NCBI GenBank assembly: GCA_020740775.1
Contig: JAHEWK010000018.1
Span: 310,001-374,000 of the forward strand
Length of the DNA: 64,000 nucleotides
DNA from: Ilyonectria destructans
Taxonomy: Eukaryota > Ascomycota > Sordariomycetes > Hypocreales > Nectriaceae
Direction: 5' to 3'
Numbering within the stretch: position 1 is the first letter of the stretch; each line of letters starts with the position of its first letter. The translations under genes and the position numbers were made by a program. Of the stretch, positions 44,556 to 55,108 are shown piece after piece. The notes under the pieces are model-generated. The model ran no database searches. It was not told where the DNA came from and worked only from the letters and a program-made list of their open reading frames with translations.

Positions 44556-45544
44556 ATGACTTATTCCAACGGCAACGGCAACGGTCATTCGGCGCCCTCT
44601 ATCTCTGCTGCTACCAAGTTGAGGCGCCTCCTCGAGACGGATGATATTGTAGTGGCTCCTGGTGTCTACGACGGCTTTAGCGCTCGCATTGCCCATGAAG
44701 TGGGATTTGACTGCATCTACATGGTGAGCTGATATAAACCACCACCTCCATAAGCACAGTAGATGCTGACTGTATACAGACCGGTGCTGGTACATGCGCC
44801 TCCAAGCTGGGCCAGCCTGACCTCGGCTTCGCCTCGCTCAACGATATGCGTGAGCACGCCGAGATGATTGCCAATCTCAACCCGTCGGTGCCCTTGATCG
44901 CCGATGCGGACACAGGCTACGGGGGCCCTAACATGGTTGCACGCACCGTGGCGCAGTACCATCGCTCCGGTGTCGCGGGCCTACACATCGAGGACCAGAT
45001 ACAGACCAAGCGTTGCGGCCACCTGGGTGGCAAGTCGGTTGTTGACGTCGAGACCTTTGCACAGCGTATCGGCGCCGCTTATCAGGCGCGTCAGCAACTC
45101 GGCTCGGATATCGTCATCATCGCGCGGACGGATGCCCTACAGACACACGGCTTCGACGAGGCTGTCGGCAGGCTCAAGGCGGCCGTCGTTGCGGGCGCTG
45201 ATGTCGGGTTCCTCGAGGGCGTCACGACGGCAGAGGAAGCGCGTGAGGTGTGTAAGCTTATGGCTCCTACGCCCATGCTGCTCAACATGGTCGAGCACGG
45301 CGCCACGCCCTCCTGGACGCCTGCTGAGGCCAAGGAGCTCGGGTTCAAGATGATCATCTTCCCGTTCGCCTCCATTGGGCCTGCGTATCTGGCTATCAAA
45401 GATGTCTTTGTCGCGATGAAAGCGACGGGCAGGACTGGGCTAAACAAGGAGTTTACGCCTAAGAAGCTGTTCACTATTGTCGGTCTGACGGAAGCCATGG
45501 GGGTAGATGCGGCGGTGGGTGGGAGCCTGTACAGCAAAGTGTGA
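44556..45544 (+). CDS. Isocitrate lyase/PEP mutase-superfamily C-C lyase
   Basis: Two exons, 44556-44723 and 44780-45544 (56-bp intron), give 310 residues. The superfamily core is complete: Gly-Val-Tyr-Asp-Gly-Phe-Ser-Ala near residue 38, Ala-Asp-Ala-Asp-Thr-Gly-Tyr-Gly (Mg2+ site), His-Ile-Glu-Asp-Gln, the catalytic loop Lys-Arg-Cys-Gly-His, and Ile-Ile-Ala-Arg-Thr-Asp-Ala. In this fold Mg2+ holds a 2-hydroxy-dicarboxylate that is cleaved by retro-aldol chemistry, or a phosphonate is rearranged. Fungal relatives include oxaloacetate hydrolase, dimethylmalate lyase, and enzymes annotated as carboxyvinyl-carboxyphosphonate phosphorylmutase. Length and loop fit the lyase/hydrolase side, but the substrate is not decided. 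Its partner is an organic-anion carrier, consistent with catabolism of an imported acid. Confidence 0.92.
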
Positions 45545-45980
45545 AGTGCCCGTCTGCTTCTTAAGCCGGGACAGCTCCTGGATGTTCATGACAATTATAC
45601 ACTAGCAAGAAAAGTTGATGACATGAAATAAAACTGGACAATAAATCTTGACCCCTCTGCGATGGTGTACGAGATGGCTTCCAAGTGTTAATGCTGATTT
45701 CGGTCCAAGGCATAGTGTGAGAAATACGACTGTACTCGCACCTAGGTACCTACCTAATCCGGGGTTAGACTGATGCAGGTCATAAGTTAAAAGTTCATTA
45801 CTAAGTCACTTCTTCTCCGCATCGGACGCCGATCGGGCAACGCCTTTGGTCATGCCCTCACCTCCCCGCCCTCGAGGAACTCGTCCTTGTTTTCCAAGTA
45901 GGGAGTCTTGCACGTCCGCCTCGACCTTTGAAAACCCTCCCGAATATTACACGTCATTTCACCAGCATAGGCGTCTATGA
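45545..45980 (+). promoter_or_regulatory. Lyase 3' flank and regulator promoter
   Basis: 436 bp with no gene. It contains the lyase 3' end and the promoter of the regulator. CGG triplets occur but no clear palindrome was seen. Confidence 0.4.
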
Positions 45981-48478
45981 ATGGATGCCGACGCTGTGGC
46001 GGGCACCACCAGCCCTCCGATAGAGGCCCGGTACGGCCGCGACAACCCCGGACTAGGTCGTAACGGAGCCGGCGCCGATGATGCCGAGAAGACGTCCGGT
46101 CGGCGAAGGGCTTGTAACCAATGCAAGCAGCAAAAGGTATGCATGACTAGGTTGCAAGGTACCATGATGGCATGATGGCATGATAGCATGAACGGCCCGG
46201 CCACCCAAGACCTTGCATCTCAATCTGACTCTCCAAGCTTCGGTGTGATCTCGCCTCTAGTGAAGATGCGACGTCACTCGACATTTGCAGCCGATGCAAC
46301 CGACTGGGACTTGAGTGCAAAATCGACGATGGGTTTCGAAGGACGAGAAAACGAAGGTGCGAAACCCCGAAGCCGCCCGACGCATACTCATCAGACAATC
46401 CAGACGCTCGGTTGACTTGGAGAACGAGATTCGAGAGTTGCGAAAGCAGCTCGACGAGAGTCGCCATGCTCCCACCGCAACATCCCGGCCAGTACCGATA
46501 GGGTCGACGAACACGGCGAGCTGGGCCATGGCTACGGGGACAGGACTCACAGGAGCTCTTCCCATCATCACAACATATGGCAATCTCTCGCAGACTGACA
46601 CCAGCAGGATCGCTCCACCCTCAATAGCCGGTACAGCTTCTATTTCTGCACAAGAGTCTCCAGCAGCGGGGGCCGGCACGGCGGAACATTCCCGTATTCC
46701 GGGTCTCACGACTAGGCCAGGTGTCGATGAACCGATCCCACGTCGCCCTGTGTACAGCGCCCTTCCACGCCCCAGAGCGCTTGGCAATACCGCGCTCTCT
46801 GTGGAAGAGATTGATGAACTATTTACCACGTGAGCATTTGAACCTACCCTGTCCCATGGACCAAACTGGAAAGAGCGTCAACGGAACAGCTTGATTTGAC
46901 TCAACCATCCTAGTTATCTGACATACTACCACCCCTTTCTGCCCCTTATCGACGAGAGTAGACCCCCCCACGACTACTACCTGTTATCTGACCTACTGTT
47001 CTGGAGTATCATATCCGTTGCCTCCAGGCGGATGAAGTCCCGGCCGACATTGCTGCCGAGGCTCGCCCGAAACGTGACGGACCTGCTGTGGACGACACTG
47101 CGATCTATCCCGTACTCTCTGGCGACAGTTCAGGCTTTGGCCCTTCTCTGCACTTGGCCATTCCCGACAAGCAGCAGCACGGCCGATCCGACATTTATGC
47201 TGGTGGGCATCATGTTGCAGATTGGGACGCAGATGGGGCTCCATCGTGCTCTAGATGCGCAAGACTTCGCCAAGGTCCCTACACGACTAGATGCCAGGGA
47301 GTACGCGGAATGGGTGCGCACTTGGGAGGCCTGCAATGTCGTCGCCCGAAGGTCCGTCAGCAATCGCCTCATCCTTCTGAACCCGACTTTTTATTGAGCG
47401 TGTCGACTGATTCAAGACCCTCAGCGTGAGCGTTGGCTGTGGGCTTCCTCTTTTTATACAGACCTATGACTGGCCTCTGCCAATAGCTCCCGCAGAAACC
47501 CCACTAGAGCCTCTCACCCTCGGTGCATCATTTCGGTACCACCTGCGAATAGAGCAGTTTCGACTCCGAGTGTCAACCTCCCTGGCGTCCTATGTCTCTG
47601 AAACTGGGCAACTCGCCTCCATGCGGGAGAGACTGACTTTGTATCGTCTACTAAACTCGGGTCTGGCCGAGTTGAAAGCCGAGGAACATGAAACCTCTGG
47701 TATGTTCATACCACTGGTGTCTTTCGGGTCTTGACTCGTCCAAATTTAACCATTTAGCACAGCATTCACCACCTGGTATCTAGCAGCAGCCAGGCTGCAC
47801 CTTCACGCCTTCTACCTCTTCGACGATGCCGCCACGGATGGGTTCAACGACCGCATCATCACCCTTTACCTGACAGCATACTCCCTTATTGAGCTGAGTC
47901 TGAAGCATGACGCTCAGGAAATTGGTTTCTTCGAGTGTTGCCCCTTTTATTGCTACCAAGTCTTCGTCTGCGCGGCCTTTACCATCCTCAAAATCCTCAT
48001 GAACGGCTTCTTCCAATCGATTCTCGACGTAGAGTCAGGCACAAAGCTTCTCGAAGCTGCCATTGCGGCGCTTAGGAAGGTCAGCGTAGTAAACAACGAC
48101 CTGCCCGCTCGGTTAGGCGACGTCATTGGCTTCTTCTGTGCGTTGCCAGATCCAACCGTCATCGGGGGCGCGACGATCGATGACTTGCGGCTCAAGCAGG
48201 TGAAAAGCCGGTTGAGTATGAGTGTAGTGTATGATTGTCTATGGACATGGAGGAAGCATTTCCAGACGGAAGAAAGTGAAGCAGCGAGCCGCGACAACTC
48301 CCACCACGCTGAAGATAAGTCAAACGAAACTTCCCACAAGGAACTTGAAACTTTACTGACATGCTCTCCAGTACGCGCGATCCTCACCCCAAATGATGTG
48401 CAGAGCATTCTAGGCGCTTTTGATTTCCCAATCGGGATGACTGGCTTCCTGGACATGGATATGGACATAGCCTCTTAG
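45981..48478 (+). CDS. Zn2Cys6 transcription factor with fungal-specific domain
   Basis: Six exons in frame: 45981-46136, 46238-46356, 46404-46829, 46914-47351, 47425-47699 and 47763-48478, giving 709 residues. Intron 1 splits the zinc cluster; splicing at 46137/46237 joins Gln-Gln-Lys to Leu-Arg-Cys-Asp. The cluster is Cys-x2-Cys-x6-Cys-x13-Cys-x2-Cys-x6-Cys at about residues 45-78, followed by Arg-Lys-Arg-Arg and a coiled-coil linker (Asp-Leu-Glu-Asn-Glu-Ile-Arg-Glu-Leu). Intron 2 is 47 bp; a 38-bp alternative keeps frame and adds three residues. From about residue 235 comes the fungal-specific transcription-factor domain, with Tyr-Tyr-His-Pro-Phe-x-Pro-Leu-Ile-Asp and Gly-x-x-Leu-Pro-Leu-Phe-Ile-Gln-Thr-Tyr-Asp. 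It is a nuclear DNA-binding activator type, and probably controls the neighbouring transporter and lyase. Confidence 0.92.
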
Positions 48479-48986
48479 GGAGGTCTGCTTGTAATATTGA
48501 CTCGCAATTTGCTTTAGGCGGCTTATGCGCGCCTTGAGACATAATGCCTGGATGAAAAGCTGCTCCCGGGGATATGGGTTGACTCGAAATACATCGTGAT
48601 GGGGCTCTGAGTTTGGGAACACGGGCAATTCTGGCCCTATAGGATTGAGGAGGATCAGGATATACTCAATCAGCGTATTGTTATACCTAGAAGGAGCATT
48701 AGGTATTTAAAACACTTATTCCGGTTTGGCTATTAATGTAATGGGGGGATATAGATTATTCTCTGTTTAAATATGTAAAATGTGTCTTAATATATATATC
48801 TATTTATTGATAGTAATACTTTATAGGGATACTAAGCTGCTTTTAGTCTCTAGTAGAATAAACCTTAAGAAGATAGTTTTTATACTTTGTTAAACTTTAA
48901 GCTATAAAAGGAAGATTTAAAAAATAACTTAAGTACCTCTGGTTACTTAAACCTTCCAGTAGCCGCTCATAAGGTTTCTGAATTGA
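48479..48986. other. Intergenic, AT-rich in its right half
   Basis: No gene. 48660-48950 is AT-rich with RIP-like composition, probably a small decayed repeat. Confidence 0.4.
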
Positions 48987-49229
48987 ATGCACTTAACCAC
49001 AATGCACGACGCAGATCACTGCATTGTTATAGGGTATTCAATCTTTGCCACATTTGTCATCCTGTTTCTTATCTCTTACCATTTCCGCTCGTGGCTGGTG
49101 CAAGCGAGAAACTATATTCGCATTCCCATCCTGAAATATTTTGTCTACCCTGTAGTTCTCCACAGCGACGTCCGTGCAGGGCGACTGGATTGGGCGACAC
49201 ATTTTAGTATTTTCGAAATATTAGACTGA
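48987..49229 (+). pseudogene. Short membrane protein, possibly ferric-reductase-like N-terminus
   Basis: An 80-codon ORF with one strong hydrophobic helix (Ser-Ile-Phe-Ala-Thr-Phe-Val-Ile-Leu-Phe). A segment Lys-Tyr-Phe-Val-Tyr-Pro-Val-Val-Leu-His follows. This order resembles the start of fungal ferric-reductase-like transmembrane proteins, but the conserved haem-binding region is absent and the ORF stops early. It could equally be a small orphan membrane protein. Confidence 0.3.
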
Positions 49230-49600
49230 GCTAAGGTACAAATAATTGAGTCAATGCGATGAACTGGCTCTTTAATTTCTCTATATTGCCAAAGATGAGA
49301 AGCAAAGACTGGCGGACAGGTTTGAACACAGGCGTGGGATAGATAGGGATTTATACTTGCGCTCTAAAGAATCACTGTCGGGAACCGGACATTCGCGGAA
49401 TCGTTCGTCCTTAAGCACGAGGGAGCAAGACGACTTCGATTGTCAGTATTGGTCGTGGACTGGTGCTGACAATCGAACCCATATGTTATGTGTACGCTAA
49501 CATAAGTTTTCTCTTAGGGACAGAATGGTTTTCTGCTCCCTGAGACCTCTTCGTCAAGCACTTGGTCCCGTGATAGAGCCTGTCCCAGGATCAACCATTT
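49230..49600. other. Intergenic with a perfect inverted repeat
   Basis: TTCGATTGTCAG (49435-49446) and CTGACAATCGAA (49466-49477) form a perfect 12-bp stem with a 19-nt loop. No gene is present. It precedes the LINE remnant. Confidence 0.5.
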
Positions 49601-50424
49601 TGGGAAGGAAGTACAACGTCAACCTCGATCGCCTCGAGAAACGCCAGCCACACGTGGTGCCGCCGTGGTAGATTCCACCGTTCGTCCCCATTGCTGAATC
49701 AGCCGAGGAGGCAACTGGTGAGCATGATGCCATAGAATCAGGGACGATATGAATTTACAGCGACGGAAGCGGCATCAATGGTCATGTTGGGGCTGCTGCC
49801 GTCGCACTAGCGCTCCAGATCGAGGGTATCAACACGAAGCGGCTCGAGTACATGGGCCCACCTGAGACCTCTACAGTCTACGCGGCGGAGCTGAAGGGAA
49901 TAGTATTGGCACTGCAAATATTACGGGACGTACATGCAAGAGGCACCGCCCCCGGGAAGAGCGCTATCTTCACCGACAACTAAGCCGCTATTCAACCGCT
50001 ACAGAACCTTAAGACTCCGTCGGGGCAGTATCTCTTGACGGAGGCCATCCAGGAGCTGGATAGCCTTCGAAGTCAGGGATGGGAGCTACAGTTTCGCTGG
50101 ATCCCGGCATATATCGGCGTGCCTGGCAATAAGGCGGCAGATCGAGCAGCGAAGGAAGCCGCCGTATACGACCCAGTCATATGAGCACGCTGCGGACCGC
50201 AAATCGAGGCCGACACACTACGAACCCTGATGGCAACCACAAAACTCACTATCCGCCAAGCAATACAAGGCGAATGGAGGGTGGCGTGGGACACTGCCAA
50301 GCATGGCAGAGAGCTGTACAAGCTCGGGGTACGACCAGGAAAAGCGACACTCGACAAGCATAAAGGGATGCATAGGGCCATTAGCTCTGTGATTACCCAG
50401 ATGCGCACCAGCAAGCAGCCATAG
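49600..50424 (+). pseudogene. LINE (Tad-like) RNase H and C-terminal remnant
   Basis: After a linker reading Leu-Glu-Lys-Arg-Gln-Pro-His-Val-Val-Pro-Pro-Trp, the plus frame gives the RNase H domain from 49753. It has [15 protein letters not shown], then Ala-Glu-Leu-Lys-Gly, Phe-Thr-Asp-Asn-stop-Ala-Ala-Ile and Ala-Asp-Arg-Ala-Ala-Lys-Glu-Ala. All four acidic catalytic positions are kept. In-frame stops include TAA for Gln near 49981 and TGA for Arg near 50182. The C-terminal part runs to 50422 and ends before the usual zinc knuckle. This is the tail of a non-LTR retrotransposon; the reverse transcriptase is not present. Confidence 0.85.
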
Positions 50425-51233
50425 TCCCAGGACCACTCCAGTCCCAGGACCACTCCAGTTGGTTTGGTTTGTTTGTTTGTTTTATTCATAGACTGACTAA
50501 GCCAACCTTAGACACAACATAGAGGCGACTGTACTCCTCAGCAATGGTCGTCTCGTTCTAGGTCATTGACAATCCACCCTCGCTAACTTAAACACTAGAG
50601 CCACCCGCCCTTGCTGACCTGGATGTCAGAGCCACCAGTAGCTTCTTGCTACGAGTAGCCGCCCTTGCTGACGTAGCCAGCAGTAGCTGCTCCTAATAAT
50701 AACATCCGTCACAGTCACAGGCGGCTACTAGTAGCAGCCGGAGCCACGAGTGGCCACTTGCTACGACATTGTTGCTGACGTCGCAAGGGGCATTTTCCTC
50801 AGCTACTAGTAGCCTCCATTAGCCTATCCCACGGCTACTAGTAGCAGTCCATGCTGACCCCACTCTCAGCTGGCAGGAGCTACTCTAGCCGTAGCCGCCG
50901 TATCTGGGCTAAAGTCGATGACACGGCCCAAGATGCGCAGGAGACCGGTCCCCGACGGGGTCCGCCAATGCCTTGAGGAACGGGACGAGAGTTGAGCATG
51001 AGTTCGAGTTTGAGCATGGTGGTGGGAGTCGGTCCGGCAGGTCAGCGAGAAATCCCCTAATGAAGCTTGTTCCGCTCGTGTGGCTGTTTGCTCATCTTTT
51101 AACCCCGCCCACTCACCTACCGACTGAAAAGCTCATTAATTACACAGCTTGTACCTACCCCTCATCAGACTTCAGATTGATTCGGTTCTCACAATCAGTC
51201 TTTTGTAATTATTGTTGCCGGAAACGACTTATT
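50425..51233. other. Gene-free stretch with repeated palindromes
   Basis: Contains a TTTG-rich run at about 50462-50483, and from 50580 to 50900 a repetitive patch with many copies of TGCTGAC and CTACTAGTAGC-like sequences. The last 250 bp look like a promoter and leader of the MYND remnant. Confidence 0.5.
50724..50845. repeat. Three copies of the palindrome GCTACTAGTAGC
   Basis: Perfect 12-bp palindromes at 50724-50735, 50802-50813 and 50834-50845, each inside slightly longer shared sequence. Related half-sites (GTAGC, GAGTAGCC, CAGTAGC) are scattered from 50637 to 50900. Possible protein-binding sites or the core of a small repeat. Confidence 0.8.
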
Positions 51234-51965
51234 ATGGCCTCTATATGCACTATCTGCAAAAAGTCGCCGCTAGTGGTCGACCTCAAGCGGTACGCAAAAT
51301 GCTCTATAACCCTATACTCTAGGGACTGCTAAAAGGCAGACTGAAAGGTCTATAAGAAGATTTGTGGCAGACAAGCCGACGCCACGATATCGGTTTCAGG
51401 TGAGGCTGCAACTGTAAATTTATCGCCTCCGAAGGGGTTGGAATAAGGTGTCGCCTGCCCCATTACTCGTCTTAATAATGGCACTTGGCTCTATGACCGA
51501 TCGGAGAAGGATGTCTATAGGCTGCTCATCGATGCTTACTGCTTATGCGTGGAGAATATATATAATATGGAAGGCGAGGCGGAGACAGACAGCATCTATG
51601 GCGGTGCTGCCAACGGGTGACATGGCTTCCAGCGCTTTCTGGAGCGCGTTGTGGCTTGTCCTGGTCTGCTGCCACCGTGGTGGGATGCCAAGAAGAAGAC
51701 GGATTGCGAGCTACTTAGTATGACTCCGTCGCAGTGGTACGACCTGTGAAGCGTTGTGCAAAGAGCGACATCATTGAGAACTACGGCGACTCTCAATTCC
51801 CGAAGCAGCTTCGTATATTTGCCGAGGCAGTGTACGGTCAAGCTCCGGGGGGGACAAATGGGACGGCAATGAGCCAGATGATGGTCGCAATGGAGTAGGG
51901 CAGAGCAGGCGGCATGCACTCGTATATGATGGATATATCACCAGCTATGTTTGGTCGACGTTGAG
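51234..51965 (+). pseudogene. MYND zinc-finger protein, RIP-broken
   Basis: ATG at 51234 begins Met-Ala-Ser-Ile-Cys-Thr-Ile-Cys, then Ala-Lys-Cys, Arg-Asp-Cys, TAA, Lys-Ala-Asp, TGA, Lys-Val-Tyr-Lys-Lys-Ile-Cys: a MYND finger in which several positions fit C-to-T or G-to-A changes (Gln to TAA, Trp to TGA, His to Tyr). Further stops lie at about 51444 and 51618. A frame change near 51748 leads into Cys-Ala-Lys-Ser-Asp-Ile-Ile-Glu-Asn-Tyr-Gly-Asp and a Met/Gly-rich tail. The st body contains Pro-Gly-Leu-Leu-Pro-Pro-Trp-Trp and Thr-Pro-Ser-Gln-Trp-Tyr-Asp-Leu, found in a group of fungal MYND proteins of unknown role. Confidence 0.65.
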
Positions 51966-53040
51966 GAAGAGAGCGACGCGAGACTTTTGGGATGTGCCTT
52001 TCCTCAGCTATCGAGATTTATCGAAGAATGCGAGCCCAACTGGTAGCTTTGCAGCGCATAACCCCGAGGCCAGAGAGCTCTGCTTTGGAACCCGCTATGT
52101 CATGTCGGGGCTGTGGCGGTTGCAGGGTGTAGGAAGCGTGCCGGGCCTAGCAATTTGATTGATGATGGGAAGCCACGAAACAGCTACAGCGCGTCGGTAC
52201 GCATCGTAAAGCACCAGTTTCGGGCACGAAATGGCCACACTTGCTCGATAACAAGTCGACCAATCCCTTTCTGAAGCATCAAATAAGTCGCGCCTAAATC
52301 ACATTTGTGGCCTAACCGCCACGACTGCTACATAATAAACCAAGGTGTTGCCGTAACCCCCCACACATCATATCCATCATCACCTTGTTATTAACTTCAA
52401 GTCTCCTTCCGTCAATGTTATCCATCCCTTCGAATACCTCTGCTTCGTCGTTCCATCGCACCACCAGTGGGAGCCAATCGGCATTCGCTCGAACCTCGAT
52501 GGCAAGGTCAGAAGAGTAACAAAGTAGGAACTCTCCGTCGACCTCCTCTCTGGTACCCGCTCTAGAGTCTCTTATCCAACAGCCTCCATGTCCGCCACGA
52601 CCACGACCACGCCTCCAAGTATTTTTTATTTTTTTTAGCTTTACTCAATATCATCAGATAGATCAAAGCCATGCAGTATTCTCAAACAGTAGAGATAAAC
52701 AGTAAATGCTACACCCAGCACCAGAAGAAACAGTAGCTGAACAATAAGGTTGTTGTACACTGGTCTCTGCCTGAAGCTTCAATTCAACCCTTCTGACTTC
52801 AACCCTGCTGTCTGCAGACAATAGGGTCAGTCAACGACCCTATTGTCTGCAGTCAACGACCTTGCTGTCTGCACGCCTCCAAGTATAGTAATACGTGATA
52901 TTATTCTAATTTTTCTAGATAAATTATATTATACAGAGTAATGGTAACATTGTCTAAGGAACAGCCCTACGTTTAGGAATGACAAAAGAACCCCATAAAA
53001 TCGTACCCCATACCCCCCTATCCCACATGGTATCAGAATC
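51966..53040. other. Gene-free interval
   Basis: No confident gene (the ORF 51961-52158 may be the tail of the MYND remnant in another frame). A poly-T-rich stretch lies at 52622-52640. A strong hairpin is at 52812-52852. The AT-rich end at 52880-52960 is the 3' flank of the rhodopsin-domain gene. Confidence 0.4.
52812..52852. other. 17-bp perfect hairpin
   Basis: CTGCAGACAATAGGGTC (52812-52828) and its exact reverse complement (52836-52852) are separated by 7 nt. A third partial copy of the arm (CTGTCTGCA) lies on each side. It is close to the 3' end of the minus-strand gene at 53041 but about 190 bp beyond the stop. Confidence 0.75.
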
Positions 53041-54482
53041 CTAAAACCGGTCTCTTTCGGGTCCTATAATCCCACTGCTGTTTGACTCGGACGCCGCAGA
53101 CCCAAATCCAAACTGGCTTGTAACCCCCTCTGCCTCGTCGTAGTGCACTGCAACCTCGAACGTCTTGAGGATGCCATTGTACGTCATGATCTCCTCCTCC
53201 GAGTTCGTCGGCGAGTGCCCCCTGATCTCGGAACGGCCCTTGATGTCCTTGAGCGGAAACGGTCCGTTGTGGCGGCTGCTTCGAATAGCGGCGCCCCTGC
53301 ACGATCGCTTCGTAGTCGCCAATCGGCCGTACTCATCCTTCGACTTTTGGCCTGATGACTTGAGGTCTGAGAAGAATCTGGGGAACCATTTAAGGAAGAG
53401 CGGTCGCAGTGGAGGTGCCGAGGCCGTGATGATGGCGAGGTTGGTCTCGATGACGGAGTAGGTGAAGTGGATATCGTATGTCGGGTCATAGTTAGGGGAA
53501 TTTGGGTCCTCAGAGTAGATGTTGACAATCCACGCTAGACGAAGAACGCTCACGACGGTGACGCTGGGCCTCAGAGTCAGCACAGAATCTCACACGGAAG
53601 AGAAGAGACACGAGGGGATATTAATCACGTACATAGCACCAAGGGCAAACACGCCGATGATGGCGGCTCGGACCTTCAGAGGCAGTTTTAGACCTAAGAA
53701 GATCCAGAATGGCAGCATAAGCATCAATACATCCGTTAAGATAGTTAGAGCAGTCGTGGCAATATAAAAGGCGCGGGTGTCAATACAGGTGCCATCGGGA
53801 GGGTTGACGGACGCGCGGGTCCAGAAGTAGGTGATAGGACTGCACTGGAAGATACAGCAGATTAAGATGGCGACCATAAGGGCTAAGTTGAAGACGAGTA
53901 AGCCAATAATAGCGATCCGCACCTCTCTTTTCTGTCCACCCAGTTGCAGAAGGAATAGCAGCACCGACGTCTTGACGATAGCTAAGATGGGGTTATAGAG
54001 GGTCTGAACGATAAAGTTCCACTGCTGTCCTACGACCATATCGGCCTGGGGAGGGATATCGGCGAAATGGATGCCAATAAAGGCAGTGCGCATAAACTTC
54101 CATACGCAAACAGCTTCCGTAACGGCTAGAGCCTAAGAGAAGTAGTGAGTTTCCTGTTTATTTATATGCTGAGGTTATTCGGAGGCGCACCATTGCGAGA
54201 CTGATGAGCAAATCATCTAAAGTACCAGATCAGCAAATATACCTTCGCTAAAGGGTATTATAACAGTGAAAATATACCGAATCCATATTGCTTTGTTGAG
54301 AATCTTCCATAGATTCGAAGGCCGAAGACGATCAAAGCCAGTAACGGAAAGAAGCCAAGGATGAAGTAGCCGACATGTTGGAGGCGCGAGTATGGATACA
54401 CATAATCGCCCGAGCCGGTGTCATCTTCGGTGGCCCTCGAGTATAATATCTGGGCCCAGTTCACAAACAGCTCGTGCTGCAT
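53041..54482 (-). CDS. Fungal rhodopsin-domain integral membrane protein (PTH11-like)
   Basis: Four exons in frame: 54482-54278, 54216-54191 (26 nt), 54132-53633 and 53563-53041, giving 417 residues. Introns are 58-69 bp with GT-AG borders. About seven hydrophobic helices are visible. The family marks are Phe-Asp-Asp-Leu-Leu-Ile-Ser-Leu-Ala after helix 1-2, Tyr-Asn-Pro-Ile-Leu-Ala-Ile-Val-Lys-Thr-Ser-Val-Leu, Gln-Cys-Ser-Pro-Ile-x-Tyr-Phe-Trp and Gly-Thr-Cys-Ile-Asp. The C-terminal tail of about 100 residues is charged and lacks a domain. Proteins of this family sit in the membrane; some relatives (PTH11) sense surfaces or ligands, but this one's ligand is unknown. It is a relative, not a copy, of the gene at 59203-60518. 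Confidence 0.9.
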
Positions 54483-55108
54483 GCTGTGGGTTGGTCTTGG
54501 TTTAGACACCAAAACCCTCTTCCCTTTCAGAGAGTCAGCTCGCGAAAGAAGTACAGCGACGAAAAGCAATTCTCGTCACGTATATGAATCCTTAGGCGTG
54601 GAAGAAGAGAGAAACGAAACAGAACTCTATCGCCGAGGGAGTAGGAACAGGATCATGACGACGAGACCTAAGTATAAGCCGCAGTGTGACGGGACTTCAG
54701 GGGGGCACCACCAGGGCCTGGAGACAGAAGTGGTGCTAGCTGCATTGCCTGTTCTAGGCATGGACGAATGTTTCTAGATCGAGGAAGAGCATTGGGAGGA
54801 AGTAGAACGACTGGTGGAGAGGGCGGAAAAGCGGCACAGGAACGGGGCTCGTATCAGATAAGGCCCATTCAAGGAAGCATTTCGGGCAAGTGAATCAAGG
54901 GTCTAGCGCAAATTATTCCAGTCCAGGGTATCGGCATTAGAATCAAGGGCCTCGGTTCGGATTCCGCAGGTGGCGATGGGCGAGTTCCCTATGGAAATCC
55001 CCCACCTTGGTGAACGTTTGCGTTTTAGTCGTCGTGAAACCAAACCTGAGGGAGAGAGAAGTCTCTCGAGCCTCGTGGAAAGTAGGACATGATGCATCGT
55101 CTCGTATA
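54483..55108. other. Intergenic interval
   Basis: Promoter side of the rhodopsin-domain gene, then no recognisable gene. ORFs on both strands (54418-54777, 54903-55154) carry no motif. Confidence 0.4.

Noticed and set aside
45091..45537. Minus-strand ORF of 148 codons over the lyase
   Set aside because: Antisense shadow of a fully supported, conserved enzyme.
46261..46320. Apparent frameshift and stop in the zinc-cluster region of the regulator
   Set aside because: An acceptor at 46237 (CTCCAAG) joins exon 1 to Leu-Arg-Cys-Asp in frame and gives a complete six-cysteine cluster. The stop appears only if a later acceptor is assumed.
50973..51332. 119-codon ORF starting upstream of the MYND finger
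   Set aside because: The first 87 codons read through promoter-like DNA with no motif; the MYND homology starts exactly at the ATG at 51234.
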